Shown piece after piece: positions 44,700 to 53,405 of a DNA stretch of 64,000 bases. The notes beneath the pieces are model-generated. The model saw only the letters and a program-made list of their open reading frames with translations, did not search any database and was not told the origin of the DNA. Both the position numbers and the translations under genes were made by a program. Location of the stretch: positions 6,577,001-6,641,000 of the forward strand of contig NZ_CP154260.1 of NCBI RefSeq assembly GCF_039545795.1, in the 5' to 3' direction. Position 1 is the first letter of the stretch. Each line of letters begins with the position of its first letter. Source of the DNA: Chitinophaga niabensis (GTDB taxonomy: Bacteria; Bacteroidota; Bacteroidia; Chitinophagales; Chitinophagaceae).

Positions 44700-47015
44700 A
44701 TGCGTATGCTCAAACACAATCTTGGCTACCCTCGTATGGGAGCACAACGTCAGCTCAAAAAAGCCAACGAACAGTACTGGCAGGGCCGCATCAGTCGCCC
44801 CGAGCTATTTTCAACCGCCAAACGCCTGCAGGAAGAACACTGGGCTATCCAGCAGCAGGCAGGGATGGACCTGATCCCCTGTAATGATTTCAGTTTTTAT
44901 GACCAGGTATTGGATATGACCCTGCTCCTGGGGGCCATACCAGACCGCTACGCACCTGTGGTAACAGATGTGGCAGAGAATACGGAGATAGACCTCTATT
45001 TTGCCATGGCCCGCGGTTACCAGAAGGATGGGCTGGACATCACAGCCATGGAAATGACCAAGTGGTTCGATACCAATTACCATTACATTGTTCCCGAGTT
45101 CACCGCAAAGCAGGAGTTCCGCCTTTTCTCCGGCAAAGTGTTCAGCGCATTTGATGGTGCCCGCCATTATACAGGCAATACACCTAAACCCGTATTGATC
45201 GGCCCCGTTTCTTATCTCCTGCTTGGCAAGGAAAAGGGCAGCGGTTTTCACAGGATCAGCCTGCTGAACAGGTTGCTGCCTGTATACATCAGCGTGCTGC
45301 AAAAGTTACAGGCACAGGGCGCTGAATGGGTGCAGCTGGATGAACCTTTCCTGGCCATGGACCTTACGGAAGCAGAAACCAATGCATTCAAACAGGCTTA
45401 CCAGGAGATCGCCAAACAATGCAAAGGGCTCAAGATCATGGTAGCAACTTACTTTGAAGGCCTGAGAGAAAACACAGTCCTGGCCGCTAATCTGCCGGTT
45501 TGTTGTTTGCATATAGACCTTACCCGTGCACCACATCAGTTGGATGCAGTACTCGCTGCCCTGCCGCCTAAAACCTCTTTATCATTGGGCGTGGTAGATG
45601 GCCGGAACATCTGGAAGAATGATTATGCCACATCATTGGACTTCCTGAAAAAAGCAGTAGCAGCTTTAGGAGAAGAACGGGTGATGATAGCACCGGGTTG
45701 TTCTTTACTGCATACCCCGGCAGACCTGGACTTTGAAACAGACCTTGATCCGGAGATGAAGTCATGGATGGCATTTGCACGCCAGAAGTTACAGGAGGTG
45801 TTTGAACTGCATGCTATCTTAAAAGGTAATGATGTTTTGTTAAAAGCTAACCAGGCAGCCATCCGATCGCGCAGTGCGTCTCCGCGTATCCATAAACAGG
45901 AAGTGAAACAACGCACGGCTGCTATCACCAATGCAGATGCGAGCAGGCAAAGCCCTTTCCCGCAAAGGCAGAAGGTGCAGGAGGAAAGATTCCATCTTCC
46001 TTTATTCCCTACCACTACCATTGGTTCTTTCCCGCAAACAGACGATATCCGCCAGTTGCGTGCACAACTGCGCAAAGGAGACATCACGCAGCAGCAATAT
46101 GATACAGCTATTGAAGCTGCCACCCTTACGGCTATACGCTGGCAGGAAGAGATAGGACTGGATGTACTGGTGCATGGAGAGTTCGAGCGGAACGACATGG
46201 TGGAATATTTTGGCGAAATGCTGGATGGTTTCACTTTCACCCGTAATGGATGGGTGCAGAGTTATGGTAGCCGTTGTGTAAAACCTCCGGTGATCTATGG
46301 CGATGTAAGCCGGCCAAAAGACATGACCGTTAGATGGACGAAATACGCACAGGCGCAAACACATCTTCCCATGAAAGCGATGCTCACAGGGCCGGTTACC
46401 ATCCTGCAATGGTCTTTTGTACGGGACGATCAACCCCGTTCTGTCACTACCAACCAGATTGCATTAGCCATCCGGGAAGAAGTACAGGCATTGGAGAAAG
46501 CCGGAATTGGTGTTATACAGATTGATGAACCGGCTATCCGGGAAGGATTGCCTTTAAGGAAAGATGACCGCGGGCAATACCTGCACTGGGCGGTGAAAGC
46601 CTTCAGGGTAGCATCCTGCGGAGTGAAGGACGATACACAGATCCACACGCATATGTGTTACAGTGAGTTCAATGATATCATTGAACATATTGCAGCGATG
46701 GATGCAGATGTGATCACTATAGAAACCTCCCGTTCACAAATGGAGCTGCTGGAAGCCTTTGCAGGATTCCATTATCCAAATGAGATAGGGCCGGGTGTGT
46801 ATGATATTCACTCACCAAGGGTACCGGCTACAGAAGAAATGGTGAGCCTCCTGCAAAAAGCGGCCGTGTTACTGCCTGTGCGGAACCTTTGGGTGAACCC
46901 GGATTGCGGACTGAAAACACGCAAATGGCCGGAAACCAAAGCCGCACTGGAGAATATGGTGGCTGCGGCGAAAGAGGCGAGGAGCCTTTTACAGGAAAAA
47001 CAACCATCCTTATAA
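44700..47015 (+). CDS. metE: cobalamin-independent methionine synthase
   Basis: Transfers the methyl group of 5-methyltetrahydropteroyl-triglutamate to homocysteine, the last step of methionine synthesis. The 771-residue protein has the MetE N-terminal domain (NLGYPRMGAQRQLKKA) and the catalytic C-terminal domain with PTTTIGSFPQT. Zinc ligands lie in THMCYSEF (His and Cys, about residue 655) and NPDCGLKTR (Cys, about 740). A start two codons later is possible. It is preceded by a B12 riboswitch, the usual way to switch to MetH when B12 is available. Confidence 0.96.
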   Translation: MRMLKHNLGYPRMGAQRQLKKANEQYWQGRISRPELFSTAKRLQEEHWAIQQQAGMDLIPCNDFSFYDQVLDMTLLLGAIPDRYAPVVTDVAENTEIDLYFAMARGYQKDGLDITAMEMTKWFDTNYHYIVPEFTAKQEFRLFSGKVFSAFDGARHYTGNTPKPVLIGPVSYLLLGKEKGSGFHRISLLNRLLPVYISVLQKLQAQGAEWVQLDEPFLAMDLTEAETNAFKQAYQEIAKQCKGLKIMVATYFEGLRENTVLAANLPVCCLHIDLTRAPHQLDAVLAALPPKTSLSLGVVDGRNIWKNDYATSLDFLKKAVAALGEERVMIAPGCSLLHTPADLDFETDLDPEMKSWMAFARQKLQEVFELHAILKGNDVLLKANQAAIRSRSASPRIHKQEVKQRTAAITNADASRQSPFPQRQKVQEERFHLPLFPTTTIGSFPQTDDIRQLRAQLRKGDITQQQYDTAIEAATLTAIRWQEEIGLDVLVHGEFERNDMVEYFGEMLDGFTFTRNGWVQSYGSRCVKPPVIYGDVSRPKDMTVRWTKYAQAQTHLPMKAMLTGPVTILQWSFVRDDQPRSVTTNQIALAIREEVQALEKAGIGVIQIDEPAIREGLPLRKDDRGQYLHWAVKAFRVASCGVKDDTQIHTHMCYSEFNDIIEHIAAMDADVITIETSRSQMELLEAFAGFHYPNEIGPGVYDIHSPRVPATEEMVSLLQKAAVLLPVRNLWVNPDCGLKTRKWPETKAALENMVAAAKEARSLLQEKQPSL

Positions 47016-47021
47016 AAACTA

Positions 47022-47055
47022 AAAAAGCCTCCCGGTGCAGGGAGGCTTTTTGTTT
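47022..47055 (+). terminator. terminator after metE
   Basis: A perfect 12-bp stem (AAAAAGCCTCCC and GGGAGGCTTTTT) with a 6-nt loop follows the stop by 7 bp. Its symmetry could also serve the convergent aquaporin gene. Confidence 0.88.
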
Positions 47056-47142
47056 ATTTCTTTTTCAGCGTGGGAAGGCATTTGTTTTCCGGCATGGGAG
47101 ACTTTTTTTTAACAGAGAATGATTTTTCCCAGCACCGGAGGC

Positions 47143-47850
47143 TTACTTCTTCTCCAACACCCGCCATACAATCGCAGCTGCAATTCCCCCAACAACCGGG
47201 GCAACGATAAATAACCAGAGTTGTTCCAGGGCTTTTCCGCCAGCAAAAATAGCCGGCCCGAAGCTCCGGGCAGGGTTTACAGAAGTTCCCGTGATAGGAA
47301 TAGCCACCAGGTGGATCAGCACAAGGGTAAACCCAATAGCCAGCCCGGCCATGGTACCATTCCCCCATTTAGAGGTAGTGCCAAAGATCACAAAGAGGAA
47401 CAGGAAAGTGAGCACCGCCTCAGCCAGGAAGGCAGAAGCAATATTATATTCTGCCAGGTAACCGGGTCCCCAGCCATTGGAACCTAAAGCCCATTCTCCC
47501 GGTGTCCATCCGGGCAATCCTTTCTGGATGCAATACAGCACGCCTGCAGCAATGGTAGCACCGATGAATTGTGAGATGATGTAACCCAAAGCCTCTCCCG
47601 CTTTGATCTTACCCGCCGTAAGCATGGCAATGGTAATAGCAGGGTTAATGTGGCAGCCGGAGATGCCGCCTATGGCATAAGCCATCACCACAACGGATAC
47701 ACCAAAGGCGATCGCAATACCCAGTAAACCAATCCCTGCCGGGCCGGTAGTGGAAATACCTGATACCACGGCAGCGCCGCAGCCAAATAATACAAGGGAG
47801 AACGTACCTACCAATTCTGCAAAATACTTTGTGGATGATTTTATTTCCAT
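47143..47850 (-). CDS. aqpZ: aquaporin (MIP family channel, AqpZ-like)
   Basis: Inner-membrane water channel of 235 aa with six hydrophobic segments and the two NPA half-helices: GCHINPAITIAM (about residue 65) and TSVNPARSFGPAIF (about 190), the Arg after the second NPA forming the selectivity filter. The opening YFAELVGTFSLVLFGCGAAV is typical of AqpZ rather than glycerol facilitators. It is convergent with metE and divergent from the next gene. Confidence 0.92.
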   Translation of the reverse strand: MEIKSSTKYFAELVGTFSLVLFGCGAAVVSGISTTGPAGIGLLGIAIAFGVSVVVMAYAIGGISGCHINPAITIAMLTAGKIKAGEALGYIISQFIGATIAAGVLYCIQKGLPGWTPGEWALGSNGWGPGYLAEYNIASAFLAEAVLTFLFLFVIFGTTSKWGNGTMAGLAIGFTLVLIHLVAIPITGTSVNPARSFGPAIFAGGKALEQLWLFIVAPVVGGIAAAIVWRVLEKK

Positions 47851-47960
47851 AAAAGGGTTTGTTTTAGTTCTTCAATCTACAATTTAATTAACAGTATTGT
47901 TCACCACGCCGTATGCAAACGGTTGCAAATGACGTCAAAGCATAGTAAATTAGCTACAAG

Positions 47961-48734
47961 ATGAAAACACTGCTCTCCGCCATCCTCGTGATGGCCACAT
48001 TTCACGTTTCCGCACAAACGGTGCTGCTGGACAGCTATTTTAATAACGAACAGAAGAAGGACTCCACCGGCAAAACCTATTCCTGGCACTACAAATGGAG
48101 CGAAACCCCGCAAAGCGGATTTTCCATGTTCGGGCAGGAATTCCTTAACAATGGTGCGGATACGGCTACTTTATATGAAGCCCCCACCGCGGCCAACCTG
48201 AAAAAAGCCGCCATCTATATCATTGTGGATGCAGACAATGCAAAAGAAAATCCCAGCCCTAACCTGGTAACACAAACACACATAGACGCTATTTATAAAT
48301 GGGTAGAAAATGGCGGCGTACTGGTAATGATGGGAAACGATAGCGCCAATGCAGAACTTCACCAGTTCAGCAAACTCTCCCAAAAATTCGGGATCACGTT
48401 TACAGACCGCAGCCGGAACATGGTAAAAGGAAAAGATTTCCCGACAGGCGCCGTGCTGATCCCAGCTAATCATCCCATCTTTCCTTCCATTAAAAAGGCC
48501 TACCTCAAAGAGATAAGCATACTGGAAGTGAAACCGCCTGCAAAAGCTTCCGTAACAATGAGCGATGATGTGATCATGGCAGTTTCCAAAGTAGGAAAAG
48601 GAACCGTGTTTGCAGTAGGCGATCCCTGGTTGTATAATGAATATGTAGATGGAAAACGCATCCCAGCGGACTATGAGAATCCTGCCGCAGTAAAAGACCT
48701 TGTGAAATGGTTACTGCAGCAATGCAAACGTTGA
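47961..48734 (+). CDS. secreted GATase-like protein related to GH105-associated domains
   Basis: Exported protein of 257 aa: signal peptide MKTLLSAILVMATFHVSAQ, then a Rossmann-like domain with FFNNE-type opening (DSYFNNEQKKDSTG), AAIYIIVDADN, WVENGGVLVMMGND and VFAVGDPWLYNEY. The same domain is known at the C-terminus of some Bacteroidota unsaturated rhamnogalacturonyl (GH105) hydrolases. Here it stands alone, with no glycoside hydrolase domain beside it. Its role, perhaps carbohydrate binding, is inference. Confidence 0.7.
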   Translation: MKTLLSAILVMATFHVSAQTVLLDSYFNNEQKKDSTGKTYSWHYKWSETPQSGFSMFGQEFLNNGADTATLYEAPTAANLKKAAIYIIVDADNAKENPSPNLVTQTHIDAIYKWVENGGVLVMMGNDSANAELHQFSKLSQKFGITFTDRSRNMVKGKDFPTGAVLIPANHPIFPSIKKAYLKEISILEVKPPAKASVTMSDDVIMAVSKVGKGTVFAVGDPWLYNEYVDGKRIPADYENPAAVKDLVKWLLQQCKR

Positions 48735-48800
48735 TGCCTGTTTTATTTTGTTGAACAGGCCGCAATATTTACCTTTAACTGTTCAACTAAATAACCACCC

Positions 48801-49352
48801 ATGCCTGAATTTTATTTTGATGATCCCGAAGGAGCAGGGCCTGCCAGGGAAACCTCCCATCCTGCTTTCGTTAAAATTCTACAGGAGGATTTCTATTATG
48901 ATTGTATGGATGAATTTTCTCCCTTCGGAAATGATGACGGGGCAGATACTTTATTCAGGCTGCAGGACTGGTACGAGGAGTATGGCCATCTGAAGGACCC
49001 CGAAAATTTCCTGAAAGACGTGATAGAAGGAGCATTGGGAATGGATACACAACACCTGCGGCTCACAGATAAGAACCAGATCATTAAGATACACGGCAAT
49101 GAAGTGTTCCTCTTCAATACTATTGATAATGTGATCATTGCTACTACTTTCGGCCAGTATAAAATTGAAGGAAGACTGGATGCTTCTTTACGGGAACTGG
49201 CACAAATTGCCCTGGAAAGGCAAAAGATGATCACACAATACCAGATTGATAACGATGAGTTAAGTCTGGAAATGGGGGGAGTAGATCCTATGTTCATCAC
49301 TTATCTTAGCCGGCTACAAAAGATGCAGGAAGACCTGCAGCTGCTGAAATAA
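48801..49352 (+). CDS. hypothetical protein
   Basis: Acidic cytoplasmic protein of 183 aa with no signal peptide or membrane segment. The N-terminal part is rich in D, E, F and Y (EFYFDDPEGAG, EDFYYDCMDEFSPFGNDDG); the middle has a beta-type stretch (NEVFLFNTIDNVIIATTFGQYKI); the C-terminal ~50 residues are helical. I do not recognise a family. It is followed after 20 bp by the TPR gene, so the two may share a transcript. Confidence 0.7.
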   Translation: MPEFYFDDPEGAGPARETSHPAFVKILQEDFYYDCMDEFSPFGNDDGADTLFRLQDWYEEYGHLKDPENFLKDVIEGALGMDTQHLRLTDKNQIIKIHGNEVFLFNTIDNVIIATTFGQYKIEGRLDASLRELAQIALERQKMITQYQIDNDELSLEMGGVDPMFITYLSRLQKMQEDLQLLK

Positions 49353-49372
49353 AAAATAATTACCTTTTCACT

Positions 49373-50113
49373 ATGCCATTTCTCTGGTGGAATAATTCCT
49401 ATTACCTGATCCTTATAGTGCAGGGGATCTGTATCTTTCACGCCTTTAAAACAGGGCGGAGGGACTACGTCTATATCATCCTGTTTGTTCCCGTGATCGG
49501 TTGTGCCATTTACATTATCCGGGAGATACTTCCCGAAATTAACAGGGGTGATTTCTGGAATAACCTGCAACGGATCTTTTTCCCCGGCGCCCGTATCCGG
49601 GACCTGGAACGCAGGTTACGGATCTCCGATACCATTACCAATAAAATGAACCTGGCAGAAGAGTATATGCTGAGTAAGCAGTATGATAAAGCCATCACCT
49701 TAACACAGTCCTGTATTGCCCAGCGGCCCAATGATCAGGGCATCCTCCTTACCCTCGCAAAGATCCAGTTTCACAACGGGCAGTTTGCGGAAAGCGCCGC
49801 CAATTTCCACAAGGTATTGAGCATTAAGAACAGGATCAATAATTCCGTTGATGAATTGCTGTATGCGCAGGCATTGGAAAAAAGCGGGGAAAAGGAAAGA
49901 GCGGAAGAGGAATACAACCGTATCATCCGCCTGCACCATTCTCTCGAAGCCCGTTACCGCCTTGGGTTGCTGTTAAAGGAACAACAACGTCAGCAGGAGG
50001 CGAAGGTACATTTCCAGGCCGCCGTAGATGAAATTGAACTTCATCCCCGGTATGTAAGAAGGCTCCATGCACAATGGGCACGTTTGTCTAAAAGAGAATT
50101 ATCTTCTTTATAA
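49373..50113 (+). CDS. membrane-anchored tetratricopeptide repeat protein
   Basis: Protein of 246 aa with two N-terminal membrane segments (about residues 8-25 and 32-50) and a cytoplasmic domain of about four TPR-like helical pairs (residues ~90-230; for example AEEYMLSKQYDKAITLTQSC, ARYRLGLLLKEQQRQQEAKV). The N-terminus resembles a phospholipase-D-nuclease-like membrane anchor. It is probably a scaffold for protein contacts; partner unknown. The FKBP gene begins 27 bp downstream. Confidence 0.8.
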   Translation: MPFLWWNNSYYLILIVQGICIFHAFKTGRRDYVYIILFVPVIGCAIYIIREILPEINRGDFWNNLQRIFFPGARIRDLERRLRISDTITNKMNLAEEYMLSKQYDKAITLTQSCIAQRPNDQGILLTLAKIQFHNGQFAESAANFHKVLSIKNRINNSVDELLYAQALEKSGEKERAEEEYNRIIRLHHSLEARYRLGLLLKEQQRQQEAKVHFQAAVDEIELHPRYVRRLHAQWARLSKRELSSL

Positions 50114-50140
50114 TGGCTATTTTTGCAGAAATTAAATCAT

Positions 50141-50575
50141 ATGGGAATTGCTGATAAACTGTTTAATATGAAGAATGAAAAAGCCGCTGCAAATCTGAAA
50201 GCCGGCCAGGATTTCCTGGAAGCCAATAAGAATAAGCCGGGCGTTGTGGCTTTGCCCAGCGGCCTGCAGTATGAAGTGATCACGGAAGGATCAGGCCCTA
50301 AACCAACTGCCAATAACAAGGTTACCTGCCATTACCATGGTACCCTCATAGATGGAACAATATTCGACAGTTCTGTGCAACGTGGTCAGCCGGCTACATT
50401 CCCCCTGAACATGGTGATCAAGGGCTGGACGGAAGGTGTGCAGTTAATGCCCCAGGGCAGCAAATGGCGTTTCTTTATCCCGCCGAACTTAGCTTACGGG
50501 GAAAGGCAAACCGGTTCTTACATCGGTCCGAACAGTACCCTCATTTTTGAAGTGGAACTTTTAGGCATCAGCTAG
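50141..50575 (+). CDS. FKBP-type peptidyl-prolyl cis-trans isomerase
   Basis: Folding helper of 144 aa with an N-terminal helical linker (residues 1-40, DKLFNMKNEKAAANLKAGQDFLEAN) of the Mip/FkpA kind and a C-terminal FKBP domain (about 55-144; VTCHYHGTLIDGTIFDSS, WTEGVQLMPQGSKWRFFIPPNLAYG). No signal peptide is present, so it is probably cytoplasmic, which is less usual for this layout. The ATG at 50141 was chosen over a TTG at 50123. Confidence 0.92.
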   Translation: MGIADKLFNMKNEKAAANLKAGQDFLEANKNKPGVVALPSGLQYEVITEGSGPKPTANNKVTCHYHGTLIDGTIFDSSVQRGQPATFPLNMVIKGWTEGVQLMPQGSKWRFFIPPNLAYGERQTGSYIGPNSTLIFEVELLGIS

Positions 50576-50583
50576 ATAATTAG

Positions 50584-50609
50584 AGGCCCCGAACTATCGG
50601 GGCCTTTTT
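50584..50609 (+). terminator. terminator after the FKBP gene
   Basis: A perfect 9-bp stem (AGGCCCCGA and TCGGGGCCT) with a 4-nt loop is followed by a T run. Confidence 0.88.
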
Positions 50610-50643
50610 AAATTTATCGTAAATTAGGGGTAAATCCCCTCCA

Positions 50644-51015
50644 ATGAAAAAAGCATTCGCCCTTCTCTCTGTCTGCGCACTGGTTTTTTGTATCTTCTTT
50701 GCATATGCAACAGACAAAATCAGCCTCTCTATTTCAGACAACAACGAAACGTATAAGATCACCGCATCTTTTAATAAGAAAAATAATAAAGCCGTACAGC
50801 GTGTACTGCACCGTTTCGTAAAACCCAATAATATCTTTGGCGGAGATGGTAGTGTTACCTACGATGGTTCCATCACATTAGATGACAAAACCTCCTTCGA
50901 TATCAAATTTTTCCCGGGAGAACTGAAGATCAAAATGGATAAAACCAGGAACAGTGAAGCGTCTTACAACAAGATGAAAAAAATGAGCGAAGAATTGGGC
51001 GAAGCGATCAAATAG
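50644..51015 (+). CDS. hypothetical exported protein
   Basis: Small protein of 123 aa with an N-terminal hydrophobic signal or anchor (MKKAFALLSVCALVFCIFFAYA). A soluble part follows with alternating strands (ISLSISDNNETYKITASF, DDKTSFDIKFFPGELKIKMD) and a lysine-rich C-terminal helix. No family is recognised. It is convergent with the ankyrin gene, 4 bp between stops. Confidence 0.7.
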   Translation: MKKAFALLSVCALVFCIFFAYATDKISLSISDNNETYKITASFNKKNNKAVQRVLHRFVKPNNIFGGDGSVTYDGSITLDDKTSFDIKFFPGELKIKMDKTRNSEASYNKMKKMSEELGEAIK

Positions 51016-51019
51016 TTGT

Positions 51020-51952
51020 TCATTTCCCCAGTTTTATAGCAATAACAGGAACCGCCTGTTCCACCTGCCCGGCTGAAATTAATCCTGCTTTGAAAAGGTC
51101 CTGCGCAATTTCCCTGCTCATATATTCCCTGAGCCAGGTACTGATCGCTTTATACTGTGCTGCGTGTTCCGGCGTTTCCGAGATCTGCTCCAGATGAAGC
51201 GCCCAGCCTATAGGTGTGCCCAGGTACGTGGGGTCTTTGATATAAAGATCTGCACCGGCTTCCACCAATATCTTTACAGCTGCTAAATGGCGTGCCGCCA
51301 CAGCCTGATGTAGTGGTGTAGAATGCTGATGGAACCCCGGCGGGCAAAATGCTTTCACATCTGCTCCCGCTTTTATCAATGCTTCCAGTAATTCCGTATT
51401 GCCATACAATGCAGCCAGCGCAAGCCCCTGCTGAAGTTCTTCTGCATTGGCAGATACAATGAATTCTTTTGCAATGGCGGTGCGCCCTGTACTGATAGCT
51501 GCCAGCATATTTATTTTTGCGCCTTTTTTGATCAGGTGTTCCACCGCCTCCACTTCCTGGTGAATGGCCGCCGTGCCAAAACCACCTTCAGGATCTGCGC
51601 CGGCTGCTACCAGCAGATCTATCAATGCCAGCTGTACCCCGCTTTCCCTTGGCACACGGCCTGAACATACAAGCGCCAGCGTATATCCTGCCTGCTCTTT
51701 CAAATTGTGCTGAGGCAATGCTTTAATAATAAGTGCGGCTACATCTAAAATATTATCGGACAGCTTTGGCTGCCTTACAGGATTACCTGCCACATACCAA
51801 AGGAGGTAAGGGTCTTTAAAATATCCTTCTTCTCCGTTGACAAGCCGTTCGGTTAATAGCCAGGGGTTCTCTGCTATAAGTGCTTCGAGGATAATGGTAT
51901 CTCCGGAATCAATGGCAGCCACTGTCTGTTGAACGATCGGGTCCTTTTCCAT
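51020..51952 (-). CDS. ankyrin repeat protein
   Basis: Protein of 310 aa with a helical N-terminus and several ankyrin-type repeats (residues ~110-260); the clearest are LALAALYGNTELLEALIKAGADVKA and the unit beginning TPLHQAVAARHLAAVKILVEAGADL. It has no signal peptide and is probably a cytoplasmic binding protein. Partner unknown. It is divergent from the GNAT gene at 52013. Confidence 0.85.
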   Translation of the reverse strand: MEKDPIVQQTVAAIDSGDTIILEALIAENPWLLTERLVNGEEGYFKDPYLLWYVAGNPVRQPKLSDNILDVAALIIKALPQHNLKEQAGYTLALVCSGRVPRESGVQLALIDLLVAAGADPEGGFGTAAIHQEVEAVEHLIKKGAKINMLAAISTGRTAIAKEFIVSANAEELQQGLALAALYGNTELLEALIKAGADVKAFCPPGFHQHSTPLHQAVAARHLAAVKILVEAGADLYIKDPTYLGTPIGWALHLEQISETPEHAAQYKAISTWLREYMSREIAQDLFKAGLISAGQVEQAVPVIAIKLGK

Positions 51953-52012
51953 GGGGGAGGATTTAGTATTAAATTAACGATTCTTTTGGGCAGATGCAAG
52001 TACCTTCGTAAC

Positions 52013-52543
52013 ATGATAACCTATCGCCCCCTAACCCCTGAAATGGCCGGCAAGCTGGCTCAGATTGACCGCTCGGAATCAATAGACAAGATCTATACCC
52101 TGAATGAAGGCGCCCTTTCTTCCGTTGAAATGCAATGTGAATGTTCCAGCTGGGATGCTGTGGCCTTAAAGGAGGTCCAGCAAAGATTCAGATCTGAACT
52201 GCAAAAAGGCGGTATGGGCATAGGTGCATTTAATGAAGATGCGCTGGTAGGTTTTGGTGTATTGGCGCATGCTTTTATCGGCGCTGTACAGGACCAGTTG
52301 CAGGTAGATCTCTTATATGTTTCCCGGAATTTCAGAAGGAAGGGCATTGGAAAAACCATCCTGCAAATGCTGAGTGAGGAAGCAAAGAAAAGAGGGGCAA
52401 AGGCCCTCTATATCTCTTCTACAGAAACAAAGTCCGCCGTTTCTTTTTATATGGGGAACGGGGCCGCGGTTACAGATGAAGTGGATAAGGTGCTTTTTGA
52501 AAAAGAACCTACGGATATTCACATGCTGAAGAAGCTGGAGTAA
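52013..52543 (+). CDS. GNAT family N-acetyltransferase
   Basis: Acetyltransferase of 176 aa with the acetyl-CoA motif VDLLYVSRNFRRKGIGKTILQML (residues ~103-125, RKGIG loop) and a C-terminal YISSTETKSAVSFYMGNGA segment (motif B). The start MITYRPLTPEM was chosen; the frame is open upstream but that part overlaps the divergent ankyrin gene. Substrate unknown. Confidence 0.88.
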   Translation: MITYRPLTPEMAGKLAQIDRSESIDKIYTLNEGALSSVEMQCECSSWDAVALKEVQQRFRSELQKGGMGIGAFNEDALVGFGVLAHAFIGAVQDQLQVDLLYVSRNFRRKGIGKTILQMLSEEAKKRGAKALYISSTETKSAVSFYMGNGAAVTDEVDKVLFEKEPTDIHMLKKLE

Positions 52544-52567
52544 CCCCGGGAGAGATCCCCCGGGGTT
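52542..52567. terminator. shared hairpin between convergent genes
   Basis: A perfect 9-bp stem (AACCCCGGG and CCCGGGGTT) with an 8-nt loop overlaps the GNAT stop codon and ends 4 bp before the DJ-1 stop. It lacks a T run on either side, so it may act weakly in both directions or only stabilise the transcripts. Confidence 0.5.
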
Positions 52568-52571
52568 AGAA

Positions 52572-53318
52572 CTACTTAGCTAACAACTGTATCAGTTGTT
52601 TGGCCACTAATTCTGAAGAGGCCGGATTCTGCCCGGTGATCAATAATCCATCTGTTACGGCATATGCCTGCCAATCTGCTCCTCTTTCATATTTGGCACC
52701 TTTCGAACGCAGCATATCTTCTAAAGAAAATGGCACTACTTTATCCAGTTTCACAGCTGCTTCTTCAGTGTTCGTAAAAGCCGTTACTTTTTTTCCCTTG
52801 ATCAAAGCTTCTCCGTTTTGATCCTTTACATGTTGTAACGCAGCAGGGGCGTGACATACAAACGCAATAGGCTTATTATGCTGATAGAATGATCCGATCA
52901 GTTTTGCAGACTGTTTGTCTTCTGCCAGGTCCCACATGGGGCCATGGCCGCCCGGATAGAATACAGCATCGAAATCTTTCTGGTTTATTTTTGAAAGCGG
53001 AATAGTTTTGCTTAGCTTCTCCTGCAACTCTTTGTCTGCCTTAAATCTTTTAGTAGCGGGCGTACTGTTTTCAGGAAGATCGCTTTTAGGATCAATGGGG
53101 GGCTGGCCTCCTTTGGGAGATGCGATAGTTACTTCAATGCCCTGATCTGTTAATGCATAATAAGGGGTGGCAAATTCTTCCGTCCAGAAGCCGGTTTTTT
53201 CACCGGTATTGCCCAGCTGGTCATGGGAGGTTAATACAATAAGCACTTTTTTCTTCTCCTGTGCTTTGGCTGCATGGCCACCGGTTAAAGCGAGGCCTGC
53301 AAATAAAAGGTACTTCAT
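52572..53318 (-). CDS. secreted DJ-1/PfpI family protein
   Basis: Class I glutamine-amidotransferase-like protein of 248 aa with a signal peptide (MKYLLFAGLALTGGHAAKAQ). The DJ-1/PfpI core includes the nucleophile elbow Cys in AFVCHAPAALQHV (about residue 147), the upstream FYPGGHGPMWDL, and ASPKGGQPPIDP as in Hsp31-like glyoxalase/chaperone proteins. The start at MKYLLF was preferred over upstream in-frame codons. A consensus CRP-type site lies 72-87 bp upstream, at the end of the Crp-like gene. Confidence 0.9.
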   Translation of the reverse strand: MKYLLFAGLALTGGHAAKAQEKKKVLIVLTSHDQLGNTGEKTGFWTEEFATPYYALTDQGIEVTIASPKGGQPPIDPKSDLPENSTPATKRFKADKELQEKLSKTIPLSKINQKDFDAVFYPGGHGPMWDLAEDKQSAKLIGSFYQHNKPIAFVCHAPAALQHVKDQNGEALIKGKKVTAFTNTEEAAVKLDKVVPFSLEDMLRSKGAKYERGADWQAYAVTDGLLITGQNPASSELVAKQLIQLLAK

Positions 53319-53389
53319 ACAATTTGTTTTAGAAGTACAAAGTTCAGTAACAGCCAACATCCGGCACAGGAGGTAGATCACCAATTTAA

Positions 53390-53405
53390 TGTGACATAGA
53401 TCACA
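53390..53405. promoter_or_regulatory. consensus CRP-type operator
   Basis: TGTGACATAGATCACA is an exact TGTGA-N6-TCACA site. It overlaps the stop codon of the Crp-like regulator and lies upstream of the DJ-1 gene. The regulator's recognition helix keeps the RETxxR residues that read TGTGA in E. coli CRP, so direct control of the downstream gene is plausible inference. Confidence 0.55.

Noticed and set aside
51929..52012. N-terminal extension of the GNAT protein at 52013.
   Set aside because: The extra 28 codons overlap the divergent ankyrin gene and show no GNAT character.
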